Positions 33,316 through 44,852 are shown, counted from the stretch's first letter. The stretch is 64,000 nt of DNA from Monodelphis domestica (GCF_027887165.1 NC_077233.1:228184872-228248871), one strand, 5' to 3'. Numbers and translations are program-made. The notes: generated from the sequence alone by a model not told the origin.

Positions 33316-33411
33316 AGGAAGAAAATCATCTCCTAGTTCCCACTTTCTGGGAAAGAGCTTTTTCCTGCTTGCTTAGGCAGTTTTTTATGGTTTGCAAAAT
33401 GCTACATTCTC

Positions 33412-33482
33412 TCATTTGAACTAGATTTAAACCTAGGTCTTTCTGATTCCAAATCTAGCACTCTGTCCATCAGGTCACAATA
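33412..33482 (-). mobile_element. MIR end fragment, antisense
   Basis: tttaaacctaggtctttctg then ctagcactctgtccatcagg. Confidence 0.5.
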
Positions 33483-33699
33483 GGACCTGCGGGTTTGTGC
33501 TCTGTTGGCATAGACTTTGAAATCTTAACCTTAACTCTAATCCTCCTCAATAAGAATTCATACCCTAAAATGCTAGTCTGTCTTCCTTAAGACACCTCAT
33601 CTCTGTTAACAACTAGGTCCATGAAAGAAAGTAATCTTCTTCTCCCAATGTTTATCCTGTGTCAGCCTTTTGCATCTTGGTTTCCATGATTTTAAATAT

Positions 33700-33800
33700 C
33701 TTAGTTTTATGGCTATTTGGAGGTCACATAGTTGAACGTAATTCAGTTTTTCAAAGGAGAAGACTGAGGCCCTGAGAAGAAAGTGACTTGCAAATGCAAA
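33700..33800 (-). mobile_element. MIR fragment, antisense
   Basis: gaagactgaggccctgagaa then gaaagtgacttgcaaatg. Confidence 0.5.
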
Positions 33801-33877
33801 GAAAAACTAAATTAGGTGTGGTGCTAGTTTTCCGGTACCAAAACTAAGATTCCTTCCAAATAAATCCTTCTTCAGTT

Positions 33878-34012
33878 TCTTCCCCTTTTCTCCCCTCCCT
33901 TTTCTTTCCCTTCCCTCTCCTTTTCTCTTTTCTTCCCTCTCCCCTCTTCTTCTTTCCCTTCCCTTCCCTTTCTTTCTTTTCCCTTCTCTTCCTTTCCCTT
34001 CCCTTCCCATAA
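33878..34012 (+). repeat. TTCCC/CTTTT pyrimidine tract
   Basis: cccttcccttccctttctttc-type low complexity. Frames here encode only the repeat. Confidence 0.9.
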
Positions 34013-34033
34013 AGTCATCCCATCTAACAAAAA

Positions 34034-34275
34034 TGAGGCAGCTAGATGTCTCAGTGAATAGGTTTCAAACAAACAAACAAACAAACAAAAAACCTGAGTT
34101 TGAATCCAGCATCAAATACTTACTAGCTATATAATCTTGAGCAAGTCCCTTAACTGCCTCAGTTTCCTCAGCTAAAAATGAGGATATTAGCACCTACTTC
34201 CCAGGGCTGTTCTGAGGATCAAATCAATTAATATTTGTAAAGCCTTGGCATGTGGTAAGTGTGCTCCTTTCCTTC
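34034..34275 (+). mobile_element. CORE-SINE with an internal CAAA repeat
   Basis: The head ggcagctagatgtctcagtg is interrupted by (caaa)n at 34067-34092, then continues with tgagtttgaatccagcatca and the core cctcagtttcctcagctaaa. Confidence 0.7.
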
Positions 34276-34364
34276 CTTCTACTAATGGAAATTTAAAAAA
34301 TATTAAGTGCTTGTTTCCTTCCTTCCACTGCATGACCCAATAGGTGGCCTTGAAATAAGGACCT

Positions 34365-34505
34365 CTCCCTACCCTATTTTACAGGTGAAGAAACTGAGGC
34401 TCAGAGTTATTCAAGCCACATTTATATAGGCAGCAAGTAGTAAAGCTGGGATTTGAACCATGGTCTTCTGACATCAGATCCAGCTCCCTTTTCACTCTCC
34501 CACAC
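34365..34505 (-). mobile_element. MIR, antisense
   Basis: tattttacaggtgaagaaac, tgaggctcagagttattcaa and aaagctgggatttgaaccat. Confidence 0.75.
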
Positions 34506-35600
34506 ATATTGCCATCCTTGAGCCATTAGCTAATAGTTTGTTGCAGTACTGTCCAGTTCAAATAGAAGCAGGGGTCACTAAACTGTACATATGGATCCCC
34601 GAAAGCTGTATATTAACTTAGAAAACTACATGTGTCTATGCATTTCTTTTAAAAAATAAATTAAATTCTTTTAAAAAATAAATTTATCAACCACTAACAT
34701 CAGCTAGGAACTCCATTTTCCTCTGATTCGGGTAACACTCTGGAGTAGTGTGGGGTTCAGAGGCAGCAGTAGATAGGAAGAAGACAGAAACATAAACCAC
34801 CATTCTGACCTTTCCTCTAAGATAGGTCCACCAAAGTCCTTTAAAATAAACTCCTTCCTTCTCCGCCTCTGCCTCCTCACCTTCCAAACTCGGATTCATA
34901 AAGCTGGCTTTCTTATCCAGCCAGTTAAGAAGCAAGCCCTGTGGGGAGACGTTGCAAGACAGTGTGAGTTAAAAGCCTTCTTGGGCCCTCTCCAATTATA
35001 ACCAGTGTTTGGAGTACTTTCTATTTGGCCCAAAGCTGTTGTTTCTTTTAATATATTGTCTGACAAAGGGAGGAACGTTCTGTGGAAGGAGAGTCACAGT
35101 GGGCACTGGCGCTTATGAAACGCTAGAGGAGAAAAGAAATAAAATGCTGCGGGTGGCTGTTTTTTTCATGAACAAGAAATGTGAGAGTCCCGAGTATCAT
35201 CTTACAGATGGACTGGAGGTGCTGCCAAGGACAACTTAAGTGAGTTAATTAAAGAGAAATAGCAATTAAGACGTGAAATAACAATAGCGATCCAAAGCCT
35301 CCTGCTCCAAGTTTTTCTGTGCCATACCTCTGCCCCCTACTTACCTCTTTGGGATATTCCTTCAAAACTCCCCAAATATGACCCTCGCACAAATAATCTT
35401 AAGGGGGGAGGGACTGTGCTACAGTGAATGTAGCAAACTTGCAAAATGACTCTGACATCAGGGCCAGGTTTAAATGTAGGACATTACCTAGTCTAAAGAA
35501 ATTCTAAAGACCTAAGGAATTTGATGGTTTGTTTTGCTTCTCTAGAGAAATGGAATTGCTTGTAACATAATTTCCAAAGAGCAGCTATGGCCCAGTGCAG
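34506..35600. other. Repeat-poor stretch
   Basis: 34680-35300 has no SINE or LINE marks and is locally GC-richer. Two open frames (34687-34935 minus and 35009-35239 plus) show no recognised domain. A tandem duplication ttcttttaaaaaataaatt lies at 34645-34685. Confidence 0.4.
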
Positions 35601-35607
35601 GTTACAT

Positions 35608-35648
35608 TGGAGGAGGAGGAGAAGAAGAAGAAGAAGGAGAAGGAGAAA
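35608..35648 (+). repeat. GGA/GAA trinucleotide repeat
   Basis: Uninterrupted (gga)n then (gaa)n then gga units just before a type A SINE. Confidence 0.85.
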
Positions 35649-35684
35649 TTAATTAAGGAGGAAAAGTAATTAAAACAAGAACAT

Positions 35685-35886
35685 AAGGGGCAGCTGGGTA
35701 GCTCAGTGGATTGCGAGCCAGGCTTAGAGATGGAAGGTCCTAGATTCAAAAATGGCATCAGACATTTCACTGCTGTGTGACCCTGGGCAAGTCACTTAAC
35801 CCCCATTACCTAGTCCTTACCACTCTTCTGCCACTCTTCTACCAATACAGAGTACTGATTCTAAGATGGAAGGTAAGAGTTTTAAA
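35685..35886 (+). mobile_element. Type A SINE with imperfect target-site duplication
   Basis: Full length. taaaacaagaacata before and taaaacatgaacata after differ at one base. Confidence 0.9.
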
Positions 35887-36020
35887 AGATAAAACATGAA
35901 CATAATGACAATGTGGTTTAGTGGAAAGATGCTGGATTTGGAGCTACTTACTACCTGTGTGACCTTGTGATACTCTCTAAGTATCATTGGACTATTGGAC
36001 TAGATATTGGACTAGATAAG

Positions 36021-36130
36021 AGGTTCTTAACCAACTCCACTGGCAGTCTGATGAAGCCTATAGAACACTTCTCAGATTAGTGTTTTTAAAGGAATAAACC
36101 AAAATACATAGATCCAAGAATGACTCCCTA
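36021..36130 (+). mobile_element. DNA-transposon-like fragment
   Basis: gaggttcttaaccaactcca, ctggcagtctgatgaagcct and tttttaaaggaataaacc, related to 33145-33315. Confidence 0.4.
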
Positions 36131-36330
36131 ACTTTTACCTTTGTTCCTTTCTATGGAATTGATGGGTAAACATGAAAATTCCACAAAGGATAGGTCATAT
36201 AACAAAATTTCCCCTTCACTCTCATAAAAGTATACGCTCCCTTCTGGCCCAGGAGAATCAAACAGTACCTAGGGGTCCTCATATTGTTCCATGTTCACTA
36301 GTCACATGGAGATTTTTTTTTAAGTCTTAA

Positions 36331-38010
36331 AGAGAGTCAAGATGGCAGAGTAGTAGGAAGTAATTCCATCAGGAGTTCTTCTCATTCACCTCTCCATCCC
36401 AAATTCTTCCAAACAGATGTAGAAAAAACACATCATATTGAATACTAATGGAGAAATCTAAGAAAAAAGTTGTAGAAAGTCATTTTTCTAGTCCACATTG
36501 TCAAAGAGAGATAGTTTTGCAGACACTGGGGAGAGAGTATAGTGAGGAACATTTTTCTTCAGAGCCTATGAATTGGGGCAAGAAGTCCCAGACCGATAGC
36601 AGGGCACTCCTAGACTCATAATGGATTATCAATAGAGGGATAAATACAAACAGGCATCATTGTTACCCACTACCCAATGCCAAGGCAGACTGAAGAATTT
36701 GTGTTCACTCCACCACCTGCCCCCTACAGGTCCAGGCCTTAGGTGGTATACAAAGATAGGAGCAAGTGCAGAAGCAAGCAGGAGTGGCTCAGATACCAAG
36801 AGCAGAATGGTATCACTTCCACTTCTCTCTTAGTTTGAAAGCTACAGAGGAATAACCAGGACAGCAATCCTAGGCTGAAGTGAAGATTAAAGTTCTGTCA
36901 CTTTGAATCAAACAGGGCTTCCCAGCTGGCTAGAATGTGACTGAGTCCAACAGCAGTCTACTGCTGCTTAGTCCTAAACTCAGGTAAGAACATATAGAAC
37001 TCAGGTCAGAGAGGTGGGGTGAGGGGGAGCAGCAATCACATTTACCCTGGATTTGGGAGTGCTGAAAGCTAATGGGTCCTCAGTCTGAGCTGACACTAAG
37101 ATCTTGGAACAATGTAACCCTCAATATCCCCAAGAAATCAGCAGCAGAAGCAGTCTAGAAGTTTTCTCTTTAAGAGCACAGAGCCTGACTCTATCATCAA
37201 GTCTAAAGTAAGAAAGCAGGTGGGAAAAATGAGCAAACAAAAAAGGAGGCCCACCAAAAAAGCTATTATGGTGTCGGGGACACTCAAGACATAAACACAG
37301 AAGAGAATGGCTCCAAAACATCCACAAAGCAAAATCTTAAAGGAAAACACAGTTTGAGAACAGATTCAACTAGAATCACCGGAAAAGACAAAATAAGAGT
37401 GTAAAAAAGACTTTATATATTTTTGTCATTGAAATGAGAGCACTGGAGAAAAAAAAAACAGAAAAGAAATGAGAGCTACAGAAAGAAAATTTGATAAGAG
37501 AATCTTCCCCATAAACAGTCCCACCTTAACACACAAAAGATATAAAATCTTGTCTAGGCAACAAATTCCCTGAACATTAGAATGGATCAAATAGAAGCCA
37601 GTGACTCCATGAGGCATATTAAAATAAAATCAAGAGTGAAAAAAAAAAGCAGAAAATATAAAGTATCTTATGGCTAAAACAACTGACTTGGAAAATAGAT
37701 TGAGGAGAAGAAATTTAAGGATCATCAGATTACCTGAATGCCATGACCAAACAAAAACCTATATATATATACATCATACAAAAAAATCTGAAAAAATAAA
37801 AGCTACCCAAATTTCTTAGACCCAGAGAACAAAGTGGAAATAGAAGGAATCTATCAGTCATCTCCTGAAAGAAGTTCCCAAATGAAAAATCTTAGGCACA
37901 TTATATACAAAATTTAAAACAAAGAAAAAAGCCTGAAAGCAAAAATTCAAGTTTCAGGTAGCTACAGTCAAATATGATAAAGCAACCACTACCATAAAGG
38001 AATGGAGGTA
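36331..38010 (+). mobile_element. L1-type LINE with 5' end and ORF1, no ORF2 (HAL1-like)
   Basis: It starts with gtcaagatggcagagtag at about 36336, the usual L1 5' end, and runs through a 0.9-kb leader. An ORF1 start at 37229 reads MSKQKRRPTKKAIMVSGTLK. Further on, 37691-37747 reads ENRLRRRNLRIIRLPECHD, and from 37834 comes VEIEGIYQSSPERSSQMKNL, both diagnostic of the L1 ORF1 RNA-binding protein. Stops and frame changes lie between these blocks. Homology ends near 38010 without endonuclease or reverse transcriptase. Losing the 3' rather than the 5' end is unusual for an L1 copy and fits a HAL1 (ORF1-only) element or a later deletion. Confidence 0.7.
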
Positions 38011-39400
38011 GCTTTATTTTGATTGGCTGCATAAGTAGAACAGGCTGTTTCTAAAATTGGTGAGACTGAGATACTCTCTCTTCCTGTCACTTTTATTGCC
38101 TCATGCTCATTTCTGCTGAGTGCAGAAGGTAGAAATCCCAGTTTACTCACTGTGTTGGGGCCATAAACTAAACTAGTGAGATGGGAAGGACTTCCTTCCC
38201 CTTCTCTTTCTCTTTTACCTTGGCTCTGCTGAAATGGGCCTGTTCTGTGTTGTTTGTACATCTCAGTTTCTAGATGTAATAGTGATCCCCACCAGCCTGA
38301 GAAATGGAGCCACAGTGACCTTGGAGCCAGGGTTCCAGAAAGGGTGATGTAGAGAGCCAACATGACAAGAAGGTTTGCTGAGAGAAACCATGGTGTCTGA
38401 GATTCAAGCTGCAGAGGGGTTTTATGTGCTTTATAAGAAATGAGTTGAACCATGAACTATGAACTATGACTGTTAGTAAATTGGAACTAGGATGCAGAGG
38501 GTCTCGCTCTGTACCTAGAAGAATATCATTGATAAGGGTTGGTTCCATTTGCAGAGAGCCTATATACACAAAGCCTCTTTAAAAGGGTACTAGAGGACCC
38601 TGGGAGAAAGGTGAAATCTAACCTACTTTGCCTTCTAGGCATAATGATCTGGATAAACAGTATTATTCTTTTTAAAAAGAGATATGAGAAGATGCCTTTT
38701 GATCCTTTACGTGGGAAGTGTTTCATAGATGTGAAACACCAGAATATATAACATTATGGTCTGTTTTTCTGATTTTTTGCTCTTCTTTCTCTTTTTTTCT
38801 TTCTTTTATTTTTGAAAATGTGAAAAATGACTCTCTGGTAGGGGAGAATACAGGGAGAAGTCTAGGTGGTGGAAGAAGCAAAAGAGAAATTTTTTCAAAA
38901 CAAAGAAGAACTCTTAAAGACAATAACTGTCATCTTCAGATACAAGCTGTTTTGAAGTTTCTGTGCATACCACATCTGGGCACTGACTCAGCAAGCCATT
39001 GACTCTCAACAAAAGTTGACTCTAATTTTAGATGCTATTCAGTTTGGGCTCCTATACTGTCCTTGAGCCTCATAACATTCTAAAATATTCATGTTTATTC
39101 TACTGAAGATTCTTCTTTGCCCTCTGCATGGTTATGTTTCAGCAGGTACTTTTCAATAGACTGCATTAAGCAGTGGTAGACTTTTAGTTCAAATGTGCAG
39201 CCTAGTGGAATAGTTAATGTTTTCCATCTAATGTAACAGAGAGAATTTACAATGAACCCCATCTTGTTATGACTGTATTACTATTGGATGAAACAATAGA
39301 AACTACAGGAAGATGCATTTATGGGGTGAAGAGGGAAAGGCAATGAAAATTCCTAGAATCAGGAGACATGTCTTGTTCGAGGGGCAGAGGAACAACAAGG
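38011..39400. other. Unassigned stretch with a long minus-strand open frame
   Basis: The 154-codon frame 37989-38453 (minus) is the longest outside simple repeats in the left part. It overlaps a second frame and shows no domain I know. It starts within normal non-coding composition, so I treat it as chance or an unrecognised fossil. Confidence 0.35.
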
Positions 39401-39419
39401 TTAACATTGTTGGATTTCT

Positions 39420-40650
39420 GGATTCATGGAGGGTGGGTTGGAAGGTCTAAGAGAATTAGAAAGGTGAGTAGAGCATGTTGCAAAGGGCTTTAAATGCCAA
39501 AGGACTTTATATTTGATCTTAGAAGTAATAAGGAGCCACTGGAGTTTACTGAGTAGGGGAATAATATGGACAGATCTACACTTTAGGAAGGTCTCTGCTG
39601 CTGAGTGGAGAATGGATTGAAGTGGGGAGAAACTTATGGCAGACCAACCCGCAAGTTATTGCAATAGTCCAGGTGTGAAGGAAAGAGTGCCTACACTAGA
39701 GCAAAAAAAGGAGGGTATGTTCAAGAGATATTGCAAAACTGATATCAATAAGCCATAGCAATTTGGATATGGGGAGCCAGAGAGAGAGAGAAGAGTTGAA
39801 TATCATTTCTAGGTTTATGAGCTGGAAGGACTTGTAAAGCTGGTGCTGCCCTCAATGGTAAAGGGGCAAGTAATAATAAGGTCGAGAGGGTTTAGGGGAA
39901 AAGATAGGTTCCATTTTGGATTAGCTGTGTTTACGATGTCTACTAGACTTTTAATTTGAGATGTCTGAAAGCTGTTTGGATATGTGAGACTAGAAGTCAG
40001 TGGAGCAGTTAAGACAGGATCTAGATTTGAGAATCATTAGCATGGAGATGGAAATTAAATCCATGGGAGCTGATGAAATTATCAAATGGAGTAGTATTGA
40101 GGGCACCCAGGACAGAATCTTGAGGGACATCTATGGTCAGAAGTCATGATCTGGTTGAAAATCAAACAAAAGGAGACCAAGGAACAGTCACATAGATTGG
40201 AGGAAAACCAGAAAGAGTAATAGCATGAAAACCTAGAGAAAGTATCAAGGAGAAGATAATCAACAATGTCAAAGGCTGCAGAGAGGTCAAGGAGAATCAG
40301 GATTAAGAAAATGACACTGTATTTGGTAACTAAAAAATCATTGGTAACTTTGGAGAGAGCAATTTCAGTGGAATACTTAGGTGGCAAACCAGATTGTAAG
40401 GGGTTACAAAGAAAGAGAAAGGATAGAAGGTAGAGGCAATTTATCGTATACAACCTTTTCAAGGAATTTTGCTACAAAGGGCAGAAGAGATATAGGACTA
40501 TAGTTAATAAGGTTGGAAGGAATAAATGAGGATTATTTTCAAGATGGAGGAGGCATAGGCAAGTTTGTAGGAAGTAGGAAATGAGCAATGAAACATAGTT
40601 TAGAGGCTGAATGGACAAGATCTGGTAATTGGCTGGAGATATGGAGAGAG
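39420..40650 (-). mobile_element. L2-type LINE, ORF2 reverse transcriptase to 3' part, antisense
   Basis: The minus strand across 40300-40250 reads ILLDLSAAFDIVDYLLLDTF, the reverse-transcriptase motif LSAAFDTVDHxLLL of the L2/CR1 clade. It sits within a 126-codon open piece at 40082-40462. + strand blocks such as gcaatagtccaggtgtgaag, aatcattagcatggagatgg and ttgtaaggggttacaaagaa follow the reverse order of the same LINE for 1.2 kb. It is the longest L2-type copy in the window. Confidence 0.75.
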
Positions 40651-42089
40651 GTTGAAAGAAAAAGGACTCAAAGATTTAAACACATAGTCTTGGAAGGATA
40701 GTTGTGCCCTTGAAAAATACAGGAAAGTAATAAAGAGGAATGGAGTTTGAGAAAAAGATAAAAAGGAATCTGTGTGCCCATACTCTTACTACTCCAAGAT
40801 GCAATAACAGGAAATTGGATCAGGATCTGGGCATCAGAAATGCATATAGCTTCAGCTTGCCCAAACCTATTCACTCAATCTTTTATGTTTCCTACTCCAT
40901 AGCACCTGCACTAGTTTTGATGGGGGATACCCCATGGGGAGCTCTTAGTGGAAAGATGACAGGAAGACAGAGAAGTTCTCATGTTTCTGTCTCAAGATAA
41001 ATATTTTCTCTTTCTGAACCTCTGTAACTCCCCTCTGCCTCAAAGAACTCCCAAGTACCTTTCTTATTTGCATAACAAATAATTTATTGTGATAATTCAT
41101 CTTCTAAATGGATTTGTCCTAAGACTAAGAAGTCAAGAGAAACAACTAAACTGATCTTGTTCTTTTGAGACCCAGGACCAAATAGTCATTGTTGCCTCTC
41201 CATGTCTCGAGAGGGGCTCTACAGTAAATTGATTTTGGTTGTCTCTGCATAGAATCTGATTTTCCTTGCTTTCATCAGTTTGGAACAAATAATTTTTTAT
41301 TTTTGAAGAATCTTTCTATCTCTTGGGCTTAGCTGAGAATCAGGGCATATTCCATAGGATGGCCTGATAGTTCAACTCTTCCCTGAGTCCCCTACATAGC
41401 GGGTTTTATGAGAAAATTGTGTGGGAATTGAAAGGATTAGGACAGCAAGTGGTTAATTTTGGGAATTGAGTGAACCACCCTGACTCTAACCTGTGACTCA
41501 AATCTAGAGCCAGTTTAATTTCTTTCTATTCATTTATAGGACTAGTCCAAATTCTGTCTTGTGAGAAAAGTTTATTCAGTCATAGGAATTGGGAGAAAAT
41601 TTTAGTGCATTGTGTAAACCTAGCCCTGCATGGCTGGGTAACTGGACCATCTGTACTTGCTCTTTAGAGACCTTTCACCAAGAGCCAAGGCCATGGTGAA
41701 CAGAAAAGATTCAGATTCTAAGACTGATAGAGGGAGTCTTCTCTATCTGAATATCTCTAGCAACCTATATATCTTATCTAAAAACTGTCCCCATACTGAC
41801 CAATCAGTAATTATTTCCATGTTCCTCTGATTGTTTAGGGATACTTGGGAAGGAGTAGGATACTTCTTTCCTGAAATCAGGGCATTGTATCTATTCACTC
41901 TCCCCATCCTAATCTGGAAGTCCATAATCTTTAATCCAATTAGAAATCAGATGGCTTAATGTCATATTGTTTCCTTTTAATTAATTGGTCTAATTTTGTA
42001 AAATCTATCTCCTCCTATATTTGGAGTCCAGTCCTAAACTGGGGAAGGACTTGGTCCCAATTTGTTAGGCAATTGGCTTACATTTTTAA
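40651..42089. other. Unassigned non-coding stretch
   Basis: 1.4 kb without SINE marks. The open frames are short and no splice-bounded exon is recognised. Confidence 0.4.
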
Positions 42090-42156
42090 ATAATTTTTTA
42101 TTGTTCTTCTTCCTCCATTTTCTTTTTAAATTTTTATTTGTATTATCATGCAAAAG

Positions 42157-42190
42157 CACTTCCATATTGGTCATTGTTGTAAGAGCACAC
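42157..42190 (+). repeat. Left arm of 34-bp inverted repeat
   Basis: cacttccatattggtcattg, then ttgtaagagcacac pairs with 42571-42604 at 32 of 34 positions. Confidence 0.9.
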
Positions 42191-42570
42191 TCATACATAA
42201 CCATAACCCACATCCATCTGACTCCACCAGTTCTTTCTCTGGAGGTGGATGGCATTCCCTGTCATAAGTCTTTCAGGATTGTCCCAGATCATTGCATTGC
42301 TGAAATTAGCCAAGTTTTCACAGCTGATCATCACACAACATTGCTGTTACTGTGTGTAATGTTCTCCTGGTTCTGCTTATTTTGATCTGCACCAGTTTCT
42401 ACAGATCTTTCCAGCTTTTTCTGAAATCATCCAGCTTATCATTTCTAATAGTCCAATATGTACACCAACCTGTGTCGACAACATGTACAACAATGTATTT
42501 GGCAATTCCCCAATTGATGGACATCCCTCAATTTCTGATTCTTTGCCACTAGGGTTTTGGTTATTTACAA

Positions 42571-42604
42571 GTGTGCTCTTACAACAAAGACCAAAATGGA
42601 AGTG
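42571..42604 (-). repeat. Right arm of 34-bp inverted repeat
   Basis: gtgtgctcttacaacaaaga, then ccaaaatggaagtg is the inverted partner of 42157-42190. Confidence 0.9.
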
Positions 42605-42644
42605 TGTGGAAGTGCTAAAATAAAAAAAAAACTAAACTAAACAA

Positions 42645-42826
42645 CATATAACCTTCCATCTTAGAATCTATACTATATATTGGTTCTAAGGCAGAAGAAT
42701 AGTAAGACTTTGATAGTGGGAGTTGTGACTTACCCAGGGTCACACAGCTAGAAGTGTCTGATTTGAACCTAGGACCTCCTGTCTCCAGTCCCAGATCTCT
42801 ATCCACTGAGCCACCTAGCTGTACCC
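42645..42826 (-). mobile_element. Type A SINE, antisense
   Basis: It runs from ataaccttccatcttagaat to gagccacctagctgtaccc. Confidence 0.85.
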
Positions 42827-43099
42827 AACCAACATTTTTTTTGTACTGCCTCCTTAAAGATGTGATCCACTTTTAATAAAAGCATCTTCTGAATTAAAAC
42901 AAAAAAGATAATGAGTTTATTTTGGGGCATGTCCACCATTTTCCCCTGTTCGCTGGCTCTTTCTCTACTACCTATAAGCAACAAGGATCCCTTCATATTC
43001 ACTCTTCTCTCTTCTCTTTCATAGCCTCTTTGCCTCCACTTCTCTTCCTCACTTCTTGCTCCTTTGAAAACTGGTTTCCAGCTTTATCACTCAGCTGAA

Positions 43100-43372
43100 A
43101 CTTTCTCCATATGTCAATGAAGTCTTAGTTGCCAACTATGATGGTCTTTACTAAATCTTCAACCTTCTTCACCATTCTAAGGCATCTAACATTGTTTACC
43201 ACTCTCTTCTTTTCCATACTCTCTCCTCTGGATTTTCATGCTGTTTTCTTACTTCTTTCCTGGCCTTTCTTTCTAAAGTTCTTTTGGTCCATCATCCATG
43301 TCTTGGCTCTAATTGTGGGTGTGCTGTTATAAGGTTCTTTTCTGGACCCTCTTCTCTTCTTTTCTCATTTCC

Positions 43373-43446
<74 letters not shown>

Positions 43447-43500
43447 TCTCATCTCATTAGCTTTCATAGATTCAATTATCATCTTTATGCAGAGAAGATA
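43100..43500 (+). mobile_element. L2 LINE ORF2 fragment with an expanded CT repeat inside
   Basis: gtttaccactctcttctttt, gattttcatgctgttttctt, ttttctggaccctcttctct and, after the CT repeat, attatcatctttatgcagag follow the L2 reverse-transcriptase region from the LSAAFDTVDH part to the YADD part. Confidence 0.6.
43374..43451 (+). repeat. (CT)n microsatellite
   Basis: About 38 near-perfect dinucleotide units, grown within an L2 copy. The length suggests high polymorphism. Confidence 0.95.
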
Positions 43501-43884
43501 ACTTGAAGAGATCTGGGCATGTATGTGAGCAGCACACTGAAGGAGCTCCAGGGTAAAGAAAGATTGAAGAAGACAAGGGAATGATTGAAAGAATCTTCCT
43601 AGAGAAGATGAAAGGTGATAGAATCAAAGGCCCAAGTGCAGGAAATGATTGGCTTTAACAGGGAAAAATACCAATTCTTTTTCCAAGATGAAAGTTCTCT
43701 TGGGTTTAAGACAGAAGTTAATTTTTAGGAGCCTGGGATGAAAAAATCTTTGCCACATTTAGCTCCTCAAAATACAATTAAGTTAATGATTACTAATTTA
43801 AGTGTTTACAATAATTAGGAAACCATCAGCCATGGAAAAATGGGCCATATAAGTGTTTGCAAGCCTTTCTTTCAAGGCTTTGCC

Positions 43885-44103
43885 TGTCATTATAAGAGCT
43901 AGCACTTAAAGGTTTACAAAATACTTTATAAATATGATCTCATTTTATTCTCATGATAACCTTGGAAGGTAAATGCTATTATTGCTTCCATTTTGTAGAT
44001 GAGGAAACTGAGACAGAGGTTAAGTGTCTTGCCAAGGGTTCACATAACTAGTAAGAATATGAGACTAGATTTGAACTCAGATCTTCCTGAATTCAAAAGC
44101 CTT
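43885..44103 (-). mobile_element. MIR, antisense, near full length
   Basis: ataagagctagcacttaaag, gtagatgaggaaactgagac and agatttgaactcagatcttc. Confidence 0.85.
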
Positions 44104-44139
44104 TGGAGGTTTCTCAGTCTAATGTATTCTTTTTTATTC

Positions 44140-44142
<3 letters not shown>

Positions 44143-44215
<73 letters not shown>

Positions 44216-44234
44216 TGTGTGTGTGTGTGTGTGT
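44143..44234 (+). repeat. (GA)n(GT)n compound microsatellite
   Basis: About 34 GA units with one CA interruption, then about 10 GT units. Confidence 0.95.
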
Positions 44235-44268
44235 CTATTTGGCTTTTAAAAATTCTTGCTAGAGTAGT

Positions 44269-44440
44269 TGTGGGTCAGCTAAATTGCTCAGTGGATAGAG
44301 CCCTCAGCCTGGAATCAGGATGATCTGGCCTCAGACACTAGCTGTATAATTTTGTGTCAAGTCACTTAACCTCTGTTTGCCTAGAAGGCAGCTAGATGGC
44401 TCAGTGGATGGATCTTTGGACCTGGAATCAAGTTTAGCCA
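44269..44440 (+). mobile_element. Two SINE heads in series (type B then a truncated head)
   Basis: The first copy runs to cctctgtttgcctag. A second head, aaggcagctagatggctcag, starts at 44386 and stops after about 50 bp. Confidence 0.65.
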
Positions 44441-44459
44441 TCTACTGAGATCATTTTAC

Positions 44460-44620
44460 TAAGGTACGGCCACTGGGCATACTATAACTTCTTGGAGCCA
44501 CAGGTAAAAGTTGGGTGAAAGGTAGATCCCAACGGTGGATGAGCACCCTGAAAAGAGCTTGGCCAGTCCTTCCACTCCAGTACTAGTCCTCCCTGAAAAC
44601 TTTATGCTGCTACTATATCA
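44460..44620 (-). repeat. Second copy of the unassigned repeat family, antisense
   Basis: Reverse-complement match to 29680-29780, as described there. Confidence 0.55.
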
Positions 44621-44724
44621 TTTCATTAAATGCCTTTGCCATATGTATCCTCTGGCTGACTATTAAAGGTAAAAACACATTGGTTGGGGGGATAAGCCTA
44701 TAAACTGGGGAGAACAGTTGCTAC

Positions 44725-44852
44725 ATAGAAATAAGGAAATTGAGACTCAGAGAGGTTAAGTAACTTCCTTAGGGTCATACAGCTAATAAATATCAAGTTT
44801 CTGCTATGTCTTCTGATTCCATGTCCAATGCCCTTTCTCTCATACTAAGCTG
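44725..44852 (-). mobile_element. MIR, antisense
   Basis: aaattgagactcagagaggt, taagtaacttccttagggtc and atacagctaataaat. Confidence 0.7.

Larger units (their letters stand above)
42090..42620 (-). mobile_element. L1-type LINE 3' end, antisense, bounded by inverted repeats
   Basis: ttgtcccagatcattgcatt, aatgttctcctggttctgct and ccccaattgatggacatccc match the antisense L1 copies at 7073 and 49620. Unlike them, its outer parts 42157-42190 and 42571-42604 are inverted copies of each other. Confidence 0.6.

Noticed and set aside
37989-38453. 154-codon open frame on the minus strand
   Set aside because: No recognised domain, no splice or promoter context, and an overlapping second frame. Chance or an unrecognised fossil is more likely than a gene.
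43374-44234. Regular repeats as a possible CRISPR-like array
   Set aside because: They are di- and tetranucleotide microsatellites with no spacers, in a vertebrate genome.
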